In this document: piece by piece, positions 44,085-56,196 of the stretch | Numbering within the stretch: the first letter of the stretch is position 1 | Layout: each line of letters begins with the position of its first letter | Assembly: GCA_035048815.1 (NCBI GenBank) | Contig: JAUCBN010000035.1 | Location: 17,691,001-17,755,000 of the forward strand | Source: Abelmoschus esculentus | Lineage: Eukaryota; Streptophyta; Magnoliopsida; Malvales; Malvaceae | Direction of reading: 5' to 3' | DNA length: 64,000 bases | The notes under the pieces: generated by a model | What the model was told of the DNA's origin: nothing | The model's input: the letters and a program-made list of their open reading frames with translations, nothing else | The model's database searches: none | Translations under genes and position numbers: made by a program

Positions 44085-44912
44085 AAATGTATTATATATA
44101 AGCTTAACAGCTAAACAAGTGCTCAAACTATACTTCTGGATTATTTTTGGTGTCTAAACTCTTTTTAGCTCTAAATAGGTACTTAAAGTTTTAATTTTGT
44201 TTCTTTTAAGTGTTTAACCATTAAATTATTATTTTTATTTAAGAAATTATTTTATTTTTAATTTAATTTATTTTTTAACTTAATTTTTTTAATGATTGTT
44301 TTAGTTCTTGATAAAATAGTCCTAAATCCCTAATCCAAAATCTCTAAATTATTATCATTGTTGCCATTTACTATATCGTCGAAGATCACCATTATCATCG
44401 TCGGACTACTACGATCATTTTCCCCAATCACTCATTGTCTGTAATCAAGTGTAGGTGTACCGATGACTTTCTTTTAAAATTTTAGTTTTCTTTTGATGTT
44501 AGAAAGCTGATTGACACACTTACTATCTGTTACTGGCGATGGGTGGTTGGGGAAAACGATCGTAATGGTCCGATGACGGTAGTAGTGATCTTCGGTGAGA
44601 CAGTGAACGACGATAACGATGATAATTTGAAAAATTAGAGTTTTGGGTTAGGGATTTAAAATTGTTTTGTAAGAATTTAAGATTATCATTTATTTTAAAA
44701 ACTTATATTTTATTTAAAAATTAATTAAAATATATCACTCGTCACATTTTAATTGGCTAATGATTTTTTTATTAATTGTTGAGCACTTAAAATGACTAAA
44801 ATTGAAACTTTAGGCATCTATTTAGAGCTAAAAATAGTTTAGGCACAAAAAATGATACACAAGTATAGTTTAGGCATTTATTTGGATATTAAGCCTTATA
44901 TATAATACATTT
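44085..44912. mobile_element. Large fold-back (Mutator-like) element
   Basis: Almost the whole 828-base block is an inverted repeat. The left end AAATGTATTATATATAAG and the right end in reverse complement are the same. Both arms contain CTCAAACTATACTT or CCTAAACTATACTT, TTTTTAGCTCTAAATAG, and near the apex GAAGATCACCATTATCATCG versus GAAGATCACTACTACCGTCA. The centre is near 44470-44510. No coding capacity or target duplication was identified. Confidence 0.75.
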
Positions 44913-46300
44913 GATCAGTCAATAAAATATGCAAAGTTTTACTCTTATTTATAAAAATCTGATTTTTTACACGATCTGATATTAGTAGTTTATTGTAAGT
45001 AATATAAGTAGATACAGTTTGAGTCGTTGAGTGTTAGGTATGGGAATGGATTTAAAAAATATAATCGTATGGGCATATGTATGCATTTGAAAGTTATACT
45101 CGTTGTAGATGATGAGTAAGTGACAAATATAAAATTTTTTAAATAGATATAAATACGGGAGGGAATATCTGTACCTGCACCACCCGTTTGCCATCCATAT
45201 TCTCAATCTCACCTTGTTGTATGAGTAATTAATTCATTGAACCTTAATGACTTGAGAATGGAAAGCAAAGTGTTAACCAATCAAACACTTGAACTTATCT
45301 CATAAGTTGTATGTTGTAATTTCAAATGGTTCTTTTAATTACATTCGAATCAAAACCAAACAAGTGGAGCAATCATTTGTTGTCTAGGTACAATGGGGTT
45401 TTTATGGGGTCCGTAACGCAACATATATATATTCTTCTTTAAATGCATGGCAAGCAAAGTGAAAGCAGGCTCCTGCTTGATTTGTGTCTGGTCAACAACT
45501 ATCCCAGTATTTTTTTAAAGCTTAATTTATTTGTTTCGCTCATAAGATGAAATATGGATGTGATCATTAAATTTTGAACACACACATCAAACATCGAATA
45601 TTTAAGTTAAAACAAATCTGATCAAAAGACGTATATACTTTTACGTATGATTTAAATATTTAATATCACGAGATCTTAATCTTGTCAATTCAATTAAAAT
45701 ATTATTGTAATTTAGGGTTATAGTTTTAAGTATAAAGTATAAGGAGGGTTGTGCACATCCGTGATATAAAGCTATATGTGACTCAATCAAGCCACTTGAC
45801 AGCAACAACTTAACCTTCCGTGCCCATTTTGACAATGGAAACAAACCAAGTTTCAACCACTTGAAAACCCTACAACCATGCAGTATTCATTTAATCTTTA
45901 GATGGCATCAGTAGCTTGATTGTGAATTAATGAATTACAAAAGGGTATGCGTGTGAAGACGATTACAACTGACAAACTTTTAGCTTAGAAACACTTGCAA
46001 GATTTTCTTACAAAACGTGGTGATGATTCCAACACTTGAACATTACTTGTAATAAAGCTTTAACCGAGTTTAGATGTTAATGCCACTTTTGGATCAAAGA
46101 CATAACAAACATTATTTATCATTGTATCAGTTGTATTTATTAATGATAATCAGCATTTGTAATAAGTACAAAAGCTTGGAGATTTGGGTATGTATACATT
46201 TTTTAGGAATAAATGAACTTGCATGGGGGGAGACGGAAGTAACCCTTACGTGGCTAACAACCCAACCCAACATACACACAAACATCCCATCAAACATTCT
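44913..46300. other. Intergenic sequence upstream of the VQ gene
   Basis: AT-rich, with no gene or element ends recognised. The last 200-300 bases are presumably promoter of the gene at 46441. Confidence 0.4.
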
Positions 46301-46312
46301 CTTTTTCGTGTC

Positions 46313-46318
46313 TATAAA
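46313..46318 (+). promoter_or_regulatory. Putative TATA box of the VQ gene
   Basis: TATAAA within TCTATAAAAC lies 123 bases before the ATG at 46441, a reasonable distance for a plant promoter with a leader of about 90 bases. Confidence 0.5.
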
Positions 46319-46440
46319 ACAATCCAACATTTGATAAAAAAAATCCACCAAAAATTAAGTTCGCCTTGTTTGATCTCAGACAAGCTTAATTTCTGTTTTT
46401 TCCCTTCCTCTAATCTTTTTAAGCTTTTGGTGTGCTTGAA

Positions 46441-46983
46441 ATGGAAAAGCACCTCAACGCCATACATTCAAGTTCAACGCCAACAACTTTCGTGGAGGCT
46501 GATGCAAACACCTTCAAGGACCTGGTCCAGAAACTCACGGGATTCACCAACGGCACGGAGAATCTCCCCGTTACTCTCGCTGGAAGGGTTTCCCTGAAAG
46601 CCTCCTCAAACGGCGGTGACCACCCAACGGCGCTGCGCCGTCCACCGTTCAAGCTCCAAGAACGTAGACAACAACACAACATGAGAAAGCTCGAGATCAA
46701 GCTCGGTCTTACCACTCTACGTAACTCACCTAGTCCCTGCGTCTGCCAAGCTCGCCTTCTTGAATCGCCGGTGACACCACTAGGCTCGTCTGAATCACTG
46801 TTTTACTCGAGTACTGGAACTGTATCACCATCTTCTCCAGCGGTTTCGGAAGAAGAAAAGACGATTACCGAGAAGGGTTTTTACTTGCACCCATCACCAT
46901 TAAACACACCTAGTGGAAGCCGATCACCGGAGCTCTTGACTCTTTTCCCACTTAGTTCGCCTTGTCAGGAGCAACGAGATTAG
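46441..46983 (+). CDS. VQ-motif protein (VQ4/13/31 type), single exon
   Basis: ATG at 46441 gives 180 aa and is the first in frame. An upstream GTG codon adds nothing conserved. The VQ motif, FKDLVQKLTGF, lies at residues 25-35 (Val29, Gln30), preceded by TTFVEADANT. Further blocks are RPPFKLQERRQQ, the basic MRKLEIKLGL, a Ser/Pro-rich region with SPSSPAVSEEEKTITEKGFY, and the end LHPSPLNTP with SPELLTLFPLSSP. This combination of short blocks marks the VQ subfamily containing Arabidopsis VQ4 (MVQ1), VQ11, VQ13, VQ19, VQ31 and VQ33. VQ proteins act in the nucleus as partners of WRKY factors, and this subgroup is a known MAP-kinase target whose S/T-P sites sit as seen here. The gene has no intron, as is usual in the family, and appears intact. 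Confidence 0.92.
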   Translation: MEKHLNAIHSSSTPTTFVEADANTFKDLVQKLTGFTNGTENLPVTLAGRVSLKASSNGGDHPTALRRPPFKLQERRQQHNMRKLEIKLGLTTLRNSPSPCVCQARLLESPVTPLGSSESLFYSSTGTVSPSSPAVSEEEKTITEKGFYLHPSPLNTPSGSRSPELLTLFPLSSPCQEQRD

Positions 46984-47374
46984 GGCTGTGTGTTTTGTTA
47001 ATCATTTGTTAGAGTTTGTGTCTCTCTTTAGATATTTTTTATATGCTATTATGTTAATCTCTTTAGATTTGATTATTTTATGAACTCTACTAATGTCGTC
47101 CTAGCTCGGTGAGTTTGTGTGTCTTTGAATCATCTGATGTTTTCCCTTCTCCATTTCCTACTTGATTTGTGTTGTTGGCGTTGAACCAAGGTTAGGTTAT
47201 AATGTACAAGCAACTTTGTTTGGTTTCGTGTTTTCTGCATCTTGGTAGTAGAATGATTGTCTTTGTGAATTGTCCACTCCAGTTTCTGGGTTAAGTTTGA
47301 CTTGAATAAGAATTGCGTGTACAAATCATTTGACTACAGTTAGAGGCCAGAGGTGCATTATTATAGTTTATCCT
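46984..47374 (+). other. 3' region of the VQ gene
   Basis: Probable 3' untranslated sequence followed by unassigned sequence. No other feature seen. Confidence 0.4.
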
Positions 47375-47416
47375 CTAGGGCTAGGGCTAGGGCTAGGGCT
47401 AGGGCTAGGGCTAGGG
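47375..47416 (+). repeat. Perfect (CTAGGG)7 hexanucleotide microsatellite
   Basis: Seven exact tandem copies of CTAGGG. The unit is one base different from the TTAGGG telomere variant. Read as protein it gives an Arg-Ala run, which explains an apparent open frame across it. Confidence 0.95.
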
Positions 47417-48780
47417 ACCAACAAACATTGTTTGATCATCGTCTCCTAATTCCTATGGAGTCTCTGCATAACTCTCCCGATTTCACTTGTAATGATAATA
47501 ATTTAAACGCGTCTTTGTTGACGTCAGTAGACATGGAAAAAGGCTTTGAGAAATCAGTACTTGATGGAGACCTGCTGCTGCATGCATTGACCCAAAAAAT
47601 ACATGATTTCTACGTGTCGTATGGGGAGTGGAAGTGCATTTCTCATAGACGCGTGGACGATCACAAAAGAAAACAACAAGTTGGAGATCTAAAGGTTAAA
47701 TATCAGTAACACTAACCTAATAATAGATATGATAACAGATTAATAATGTCTTTGATTCTAAGTCAATGATGGTATGTACAGGATGACTACGAACAACTAT
47801 CAAGAAGAAAGAATTGGTTTCAATTTCCAAAAGAGAACAATATCAATAAAATAATCAAATATTCACCAACTTGTTAAATCTAACTTTAACCAATTTTGCA
47901 AACCAATACTAAAAATTAACATAATAACATATAAAAATATCTATCATTTCATAAAAAAACATAAAATAAAATAAAATCCTAAATATGCATAAACAAATCT
48001 AAAGAGATGAGAAAAAATATCACTTGATGAACCATTTGAATTTCGAAATTCAAGGGTGTAACTCAAAATGTGAGCTTTATATTTGGGTCTTGAGAGTCAC
48101 TTGTGTATAATTATTGAGTTTGGGCCTTGTGTTGGCTCATGGGTTAGAATGATGTGAGAAGGGTATTGTGATAAATTACCTATTTTGTAGAGAAAGAAAA
48201 TGGTGTTTATTTTATTTTTTTAAAAAAATTAAGATACTGAGATTATTATTTTCTTTATCTTTCGCTCATTTTTATCTCTCAACTCTCTACCCACAAAAAA
48301 AGTTTAATCTTCGATTTTAAAAGTATGAATCTCTCAGATTGTTGTTCAAGTAAGATTAATCATCATTCAAGGATCTATCAATCAAGGTAAGATTGATTGA
48401 TTTTGGTAAAGGTTGAAACATAGGTGTTTAGTAGGGTTAAAAAAAGAACGAGAATGGATGATCTGACTTTCTTTCTTGTTGTAAAATTGTATATCTTATG
48501 TTTTCAGTAATATTGTAACTTATTTTTCAATATATTTTATATTAATAAAAGTTGAAAAGGGAAGAAAAAAGCTTGAAGATTAAGCTAAAAGTTTCATTCT
48601 CAATTGTAGGACCAAAGCTAATAAATTATTAACTCTTTTGTGTCTTTAAAATTCATAAGTTTGATTGTCTTGCTGCTTGGTTGATATTTTGGTTAAGCGT
48701 TTGAGACTCCTTTAATGGTTAAGCCTAATACTATATTTAAAATAACATAAAATTATAGGAAACTACTTATATCACTTCAC
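47417..48780. other. Intergenic sequence with one small doubtful ORF
   Basis: An 84-codon frame from ATG 47455 (MESLHNSPDF) to 47709 has no recognised family and no supporting context. The rest is AT-rich without identified features. Confidence 0.35.
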
Positions 48781-48839
48781 ATAAATTATAGGTTCATTTT
48801 AGATATTTTGGGAAGGATGAGAGGTAAATTATGAATTCT

Positions 48840-50160
48840 AACAAACGAATTATGAGTTTGAGTATTAATATGAGTTGAACGTATATTAATACCCTATATT
48901 TTATCTGATAAACACATACAATACTTGAAAGGCGTGTCGATACGCTTAAGATGAGTATCGATACCCCTATTTCATCAGAATTTCAAATAACAAAAAAGTT
49001 TATTGGTATGCTTGGAAATATATCGATACTAAATCGTTACATGATCCTCGTATACCGATACATGGGTTGCTGGTTAAACCCCTTTGAATGTGAAGTCGAA
49101 TATCGATACACATATGATGGTTACCGACATTTAAAGAATCGTATAGATACATGTTGATGGCTATCGATACCCATCGGATAATCTGCCCCAAAAATACATT
49201 TTGAGTTCAAGGGACCTATAATTTGAGAAGTATAATGAATTTCTAATTTGACAAAATAAATTAAAACTGAGAAACTAAGATTTAAACCTCATATTTGAGC
49301 ATAATGAGTAACAATTTAGTAAAAATTTGGGTGACTTATTTATGATAATAACCATAAAGATCTTTGGTAGATCGTGTGTTGTTGTATGCCAAGTAAGGAT
49401 TGAATCACCTTTAATTTAAGGGATTCAGATAGCAAATGAAAGAAATAGTTTGTTTCAACACCATAATTAAAGATTTTTAAATATCTGATCCCGACGCTTA
49501 GTGGTACCAAGCTTTAGCCAAAGACTGTATGATTTCGAAGCTTAGTAGTACTGAGACTCACTTAGAATGCACGAACATGGTGCTTAATGAAATCGAGCCT
49601 CACTTCAAGTTTATGGTGTAATATTTATGTGTTATGAGAAAGTTATGCATTCTTGTTGTTGCTACGTGTTTAGACGGTTAGCGGTAGTGTCAAATTGTCA
49701 TGTTATCATTTTTACCTACATGTGAATACTTATGATTTGTATAAAGTATGGTTGAGTGAAAGTATATCTATTGAATTTCATTAACTCAACGTTCATAATT
49801 GTTTTTCTATTTGTAGATTAGTAGGTTGACGTGTATCATTGGATCAATATCGAAGTAGAATTTCAACATCAAATCGTTGTTTGGTAGAATACTTAGATTA
49901 TTTGGGCTATTATTCGTAGGTCTTTTATAACTTAAGTTTTTATTTTAAATTGCAAGTCAAATATTTTAATTATGCGTTTTTAAATGGAATTTATGTGTAA
50001 TTTTTAATTGTTTATCTATTTTAAATTATTTGGTTTTAACGAATTTTATGAAACGAATGAGATTTGAGCTAAACTAGATCAAAAGTTTATGATAATGAGT
50101 TGGGCTTGTGACATCTTTACACTTGATTTTTTTATTCAATTACTTTATGTGATTTTTCTG
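48840..50160 (+). mobile_element. Old Ty3/gypsy-like LTR sequence with TATCGATAC boxes, forward orientation
   Basis: 48930-49180 contains several TATCGATAC, GTATCGATACCC and ATACCGATACATG copies, mostly as close pairs. Downstream 49480-49640 holds repeated 'cgcttagtggtacc' and 'gcttagtagtactgagac' phrases and a 'gacatcttta' end near 50120. The whole follows the same order as 481-2870 read in reverse. No coding sequence, partner LTR or target duplication was found, and the limits are approximate. Confidence 0.4.
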
Positions 50161-50169
50161 AAATTTTCA

Positions 50170-53050
50170 TAATCAGTTGATCTTAATGAAAATTTATGAA
50201 TGATAAAGTGACTATCATACAAATAGTATAGATTTATGGGGAAAAACATTTTCCAACAAGAACAAAGCGTTTCGTCCTGACTTTATGAAATTCATGGGCA
50301 ACCAAAACGCCTACAGACTCCAAGTTTATGTTCCGTACATGTCGTGAATTCAAATGGAACATCTGAACCCGATACTGAGACCGGGCGTGGTCGGTGTGTC
50401 GCGTTCCCATTTTCCGTCCAAATGAATGCCACATGCGATCAGTTGTTTACTAACACGTTCGTTAAAAGGACCGATACTTCAAACCACGGCTTCTAGGTAG
50501 TTCACATGCACAGGGATCTTTCCTTGACTACACTTGGGGTTGAATTTTATTTGGGGAAAAGTAATGAGTAAAAGAAAACTAGGTTTTAAAGAAAAAACAT
50601 TTTTGAGACAATAACAATTGTCCTTACACTATATTAAATGAAATTAAAAAATACCAAAATTATATGATTAATGTTATTTTAAACTTTATTATAAGTATCC
50701 CCCAAGGTTTGACTCGTCTACTTTGTGGAGGCTAAGGGAGTTGGGCAGAAACAAGGTTCATGGTCCGTTCCGGTTCAACTTGGCAAACGTGGAGTGCGTG
50801 AGAAATGCATTTAACGTGATTAAGACTTTAAAAGGTATGTTCGAAGACCATCCGTTTCTCACCCAAATCACCGGGCCAGAATCAGATTCCACAGTGCTAT
50901 AGCAATTGATACATGCTTTGGTATTAAAATAGTCATAATAAAAAAATAGATAATATTTATCATAAATAATTTAATATGATATGGCACGTCAGTGTATAAT
51001 ATCACGTGATATACACATGTCAATAGATTTCGTTGATTGTTAATTAATTGACGATTTTTATATAATTAAGATAAAAACTATAGGAAACTAAAATATTAAG
51101 AAAATTAAAAATAGAATCAAAGGATTAAAAAATCAAATATTAAGGTTATTTTTAATTTTATATCTAATTTAAATGGTCGGTTATTTGTTATTCTGACGTA
51201 GAAGTGTACTAGGATGCGGCTCTTTGTCATGTATAATTGCGGCGAAAGACCAAACGCGAAACGAAATTTGTAGATGAGCCAAACCGGAGTTCACTTGGCC
51301 AAGTGCGACCCAAACGCGACCCAAGAAGTATGAGTAGGTTACTTTTAATTTTAAAGGTTTTTTCTTAGATCTGATAAACTTGATCCGAAAATTAAAAATT
51401 GAATCAATTTATTCGAATTAAAATTCAATTAAATTCGAATAAAATGGTCTTAATATGATCCAAAATTTAAACCGAAACTGAAATCGATTCAAATTCTGAA
51501 AAAAACGTATACACCCATAACCGATTTAACCCGAACTAATTTTCACATGAACCAAAAGTAACCTGAAATTAACTTGCTCAAAATTAATCTAAACCAAACA
51601 TCGATCCGATTTTAACCTGATAATTGAGTCAAAATGAATGAAAAATTTATTTTTACTATTTTTTATTTTTTAACAATATGATAGATAATAAAACACTATA
51701 TGTTTTATTATCTTTTTGTATTACAATAATATTAGTTAATCACTACATCTGATAATAATTTAATGTTTAATATCATATTTCTTTTTTAAAAAAATTAATT
51801 TATTTTTTATCAATCAATCTTTATTAGAGTTTGACCTTCATTTTAATTCATATGCTGTACTAAACACTAAATACTAGTAATCCACTATGCAAATGGTGTT
51901 TACATTTGAAAATATTCATACAAGAAAATAACACAGCTAATTTGAAGATAGAAAGTGTATTCGATAACATAAAAAAATCTTAAAATAATAATTCTTGTTC
52001 AAAAGTGATATTTAGCTGCAAATAAAATGAAGTATCTAAACTCAACTACTCTTAAATGAAATTAAAAATTATCATCGAATATGAAATTAAAAATATAATT
52101 ATAAGATTGACTCGTGATTCGTTAAATTCAGTTTAAACGATTAATACCAATGATGGTTGATTTCAAAACATTGAACTATTGCAATTAAACTTAAATGATA
52201 ATATTATCAAATAAAAAGACATGTTCGATGATGATTTTTACAAATAAAAACCATATTTTTTTACTAAAAACAAATAAAAAGATATATTTTTACAAGAATA
52301 TATGATTAATTCTATATACAATATACACAATTAAAATTATACCCAAGTCCAACTCAAACCAAATTAACCCAAAAATTTAAAGATTGACCCGATCCGATCG
52401 ATCCAATCGACCAAATATAGACCTGACTCGAAAACATCAATCCGATATTAACCCGACAAAAACAACTGATCCGATATTGACCAGAATCACTTATCCAATG
52501 TCCGAATTGAACCAAAATTATGATATGAGTCGGTTACTTTTAATTTTTTATATGTTTGTGTCCAATGGGTGGGCATTGGGATTCATGTGGAACAAAGAAA
52601 TTTCATTCTTTTCCCATTACAAAACATATCAAACAGACAAACACCATCAAGAATCAAGATATGTCTGAAACACAAACAATTAACAACGGTTTGGTTCCTA
52701 GTCCTAACTTGTCAAAATCCGACCCCCTCAAACCTTGTCAGTTTATCATGATAAAATTGAAGCCTCACAACCTTAAAGAGATGATCATAAATATCATGTG
52801 CAGGTTTACGTTTACGTTTACGTTTAGGTTTAGGTTTAAGTCTAAACTTATGTCAGTTTAAATCTTACTTATCCGATGTTGTATTATATTTGTAACTTGA
52901 AAAACAATCCAAATTAACTACTAGTCTTTCTATGAAAAAGATGGAATATTAAATAGATACTGTCTTAAATAGATGCATGAAGTTTCCATCTCATGTGTAT
53001 AAACATGTATGGTATGTATGCGTAGAATTAGAAGATTTGTAAAGTTCACT
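50170..53050. other. Long intergenic stretch with low-complexity sequence
   Basis: 50230-50530 and 50700-50905 are less AT-rich than their surroundings, but no protein family was recognised in any frame. 51340-51640 and 52330-52530 are rich in ACCCGA/ATCCGA-like words. Near-copies of GGTTACTTTTAATTTT occur at 51337 and 52532. No complete element could be delimited. Confidence 0.4.
52805..52840 (+). repeat. GTTTAC/GTTTAG hexamer minisatellite
   Basis: About six tandem hexamers change from GTTTAC to GTTTAG along the array, just upstream of the protease promoter region. Confidence 0.8.
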
Positions 53051-53060
53051 GCTATTGCTG

Positions 53061-53070
53061 TATATAAATA
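53061..53070 (+). promoter_or_regulatory. Putative TATA box of the aspartic protease gene
   Basis: TATATAAATA lies 60-69 bases before the ATG at 53130, implying a short leader of roughly 35-40 bases. Confidence 0.6.
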
Positions 53071-53129
53071 TACTGGAGGGTGCGGTTGTAAGAATAGAAA
53101 AGGATAAGAAAAAGAAACAAAGGTGTATC

Positions 53130-54831
53130 ATGAGCATTCCCCCTGCCTTCCCCTCTGCAAATAAACTCCTCCTTTTTCTATGCCTAATTGTGTGGTCTTT
53201 GGAGGGCTTTTCCAGTGCCGAGACTGAGAACCATCAACATCAGCACACTCATACCATCCATGTGGCCTCTCTTTTACCCTCCTCTGTTTGCAGCTCTGAT
53301 GCTGCTGCACCTGAACCTGTACAAGGTAATTATCTCTCTCTTTAGTCTTTATATGCACGGATGAAATGATTAGTAGGTACAATGAGATTTTGAACTGATT
53401 CCTGCTGGTTTCTGTACATTATTGGAGTATATGTAGCAGTAGTAATGCTCTTATCGTTTGGGAATGCCTGTTTATGATGAATGGCCATTGAGTTTCAGGT
53501 TGGGACAAAAATTCCTCTTTATTGGTTGTCCACAAGCATGGCCCATGCTCTCAGCTCCATCAACAAAATGAGAAACCCACTCACGTCGAAGCCGAAATCC
53601 TCCTCCAAGACGAAGTCAGGGTCAAGTCCATTCGATCAAAGCTTGCCAAGAATAAGCTAGGCTTGACCAACGACAAGCAGACCGAGCTCCCGGCCAGGGA
53701 CGGTAGCGTGGTTGGCTCTGGCAATTACATAGTCACAGTGGGTCTGGGCACCCCGAACAAGGATTTAACTCTCATATTTGATACCGGAAGTGACCTCACA
53801 TGGACACAATGCCAGCCTTGCTTAAAATTTTGCTATAATCAGAAGGATCCCATTTTTTCTCCCACTTTATCCTCCACTTATTCCAATGTTTCTTGCTCCT
53901 CTACCACCTGCAGCTCACTGAATTCTGCAACAGGTCATTTTCTGAGACTCCTTGTGTTTATGGCAGAAATGTTCATTCACTCTTAATACATATGCTTTCA
54001 GGTAACTCGCCTGGCTGCTCATCTTCAACTTGTCTTTATGGCATCCAATATGGAGACTCCTCTTTCTCAGTTGGATTCTTTGCTAAAGAAAAACTCACCT
54101 TGACCTCAACGGACGTGTTCAACAACTTTCTATTTGGATGTGGTCAAAACAACCAAGGCCTTTTCGGTGGCGCCGCCGGTTTGCTTGGACTTGGAAGAGA
54201 TAAACTCTCTTTGCCTTCACAAACCTCCGTCAAATACAATAAAATCTTTTCCTACTGCCTCCCCTCATCCCCAAGCTCGATCGGTTTCCTTAGATTCGGC
54301 AACGGTCGCATCTCCAAATCCGTAAAGTACACTACGTTATCAACAATCCCCGAAGGAAAATCCTTATACGGTATCAACATCGTGGGAATAAGCGTCGGTG
54401 GCAAAAAGTTACCCATCTCGGCATCGATTTTCACATCTGGGGGCACTGGTGCCATCATTGACTCCGGCACCGTCATTACACGGTTGCCGCCAACTGCTTA
54501 TTCGGCCCTTAGGTCTGCATTCCGACAACAGATGAAGCAATATCCCATGTCACAACCACTTTCTATACTGGACACGTGTTATGACTTTAGCCAGTATTCC
54601 ATTGTTCGAGTCCCTACAATCAGCTTCTTGTTCAGCATGGGTGTTGGTGTTCCGATACACATCACTGGAATCTTTTACTTGAATGGTATCTCGCAAGTCT
54701 GCTTGGCGTTTGCCGGAAACCGCGATGATTCTGATGTGACTATTTTCGGTAATACCCAACAGAAGACATTGGAAGTTGTGTACGATGATGCTAAAGGAAG
54801 GATAGGGTTTGGAACGAGTGGCTGCTCGTAA
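53130..54831 (+). CDS. Secreted aspartic protease, CND41/nepenthesin-like (A1B), 3 exons
   Basis: Exons 53130-53325, 53499-53933 and 54002-54831 join at GT-AG borders in phase to give 486 aa. The first in-frame ATG is 53130. Residues 1-30 are a signal peptide with core KLLLFLCLIVWSLEGF. A prodomain follows with LLVVHKHGPCSQL and DEVRVKSIRSKL. The mature enzyme begins near residue 130 with GSGNYIVTVGLGTPNKDLTL. The two catalytic aspartates are Asp160 in FDTGSDLTW and Asp364 in IIDSGTVITRL. A Cys-rich insert (QCQPCLKFCYNQKDPIF, then SCSSTTCSSL) marks plant nepenthesin-type proteases. The end is VVYDDAKGRIGFGTSGCS with no GPI or membrane tail. Closest in style to tobacco CND41 and Arabidopsis At5g10760/At5g10770, which act in the apoplast or plastid. 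The sequence appears complete and functional. Confidence 0.94.
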
Positions 54832-55364
54832 GTTTGAAGTTTGATAGATAATACCAAGAATGGGTTAACATTCAAATAAAAAGTATAAAATGTATATCAG
54901 TTATATTTAATGAAAGTGAAGGTTGAAGGTTTCTTTTAGCATTTGCTAAGTAGGGTTTTCAGATGAAACATGGTGATATGATTTTTACGTGATTTTTAAA
55001 TATAGTTTTAGACGAATTATAAGCGAATATTAATGATAATTGAAATTAATTTATTTTCTTGATTATCAAGGGTATTTTTTATTTAGGGTTAAGAGATTTT
55101 TAACAACACACTTGATTATTTTTTTATATAAAAAAATTAGGTTGTTTTAGCCATGTCTCTCAAAACCTAATTGTTTTCTCAATTTTATTTATTTTTTAAT
55201 TGGTGGTCGATAATCAATCGTAATATTGAAGGTCTATAACTAAGGCTATTATTTTCTTATCTTTTCTTTTTTATATATACTTTAATAAGATTTTTCATCC
55301 ATATGAAACCACTACCGCAAGTCCGAAAAGTGAATTGTCATATAGATTTATCATATAATTTAAG
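54832..55364. other. 3' region of the protease gene and intergenic sequence
   Basis: Probable 3' untranslated region up to about 54910, with an AATAAA signal at 54874. The remainder is AT-rich and unassigned. Confidence 0.4.
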
Positions 55365-55602
55365 TGTTGTGAATAAAATAAAGAATACAAACAAATTAGG
55401 AGAACAAAGATGAGAGCCAAAACACAGAGATTTGTATTATATTATCAAAGTAGGATTGTGTATAATGCTTTGTCTAAAAGTCTATATTTATAGGCATAAG
55501 ATGAAAACCCTAATCCCAATGGATATTAAACCCTAATAATAAAGCCCATTAAGCTTTAACTTAATATATGGATATCTACCATAAATAAAGACATTCATAA
55601 CA
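55365..55602 (-). repeat. LTR of copia relic
   Basis: Plus strand TGTTGTGAAT to ATTCATAACA, so the termini are inverted repeats with one mismatch in ten. It includes a TATATTTATAGG promoter-like motif near 55484. Confidence 0.75.
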
Positions 55603-56196
55603 CTCCCCCTTGGATGTCCATGAAGATAATGTGTCTCGTTAAAACCTTACTAAGATAAAAAAAAACCATGGAAAAAAATTCTTAGTGAAGGAAAAAGAGT
55701 ACACATCTTTGATACACATAACATGTTGCCTCATTAAAAACCTTACTAGGAAAACCCATTGGGACAAAACCACGGTTAAGGGAAAAAGAGTGCAACGCGT
55801 ATTTACTCCCCTCATGAAAATATCACATAAGATCTTTGAATCTTCATAATTCAATATTGAATACAATCTTCAAATATTGAAGTAGATTATGTACTAATTG
55901 GATAAATCTTCCAAATTATTACTTCAAATGATTCATTGAATACTATTCTTCTGAAGATCATGAGGGATAAAACTTAAAAAAATATGTTTTGTTTTATCAA
56001 TTATTTGATATATTCACCTTGAGATATAAATATTGCATTATCTCTACCCATGATAACTTGTATCGTATCTTGTGAAAGCAATTCACGTATCTTCAGAATA
56101 TGTTTAGCCAAACACATATTGCGGCTTTGCCTCATGCATAACAATTATTTAAAGGTAATGATCTCGTAGCATTTAATATGTATTCAATGAGGCGAT

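Noticed and set aside
47353..47709. 118-codon frame containing an Arg-Ala run
   Set aside because: The run is the CTAGGG microsatellite, and the remaining 84 codons match nothing known.
50234..50434. 66-codon minus-strand frame in a less AT-rich patch
   Set aside because: No recognised motif, no splice partners and no supporting context.
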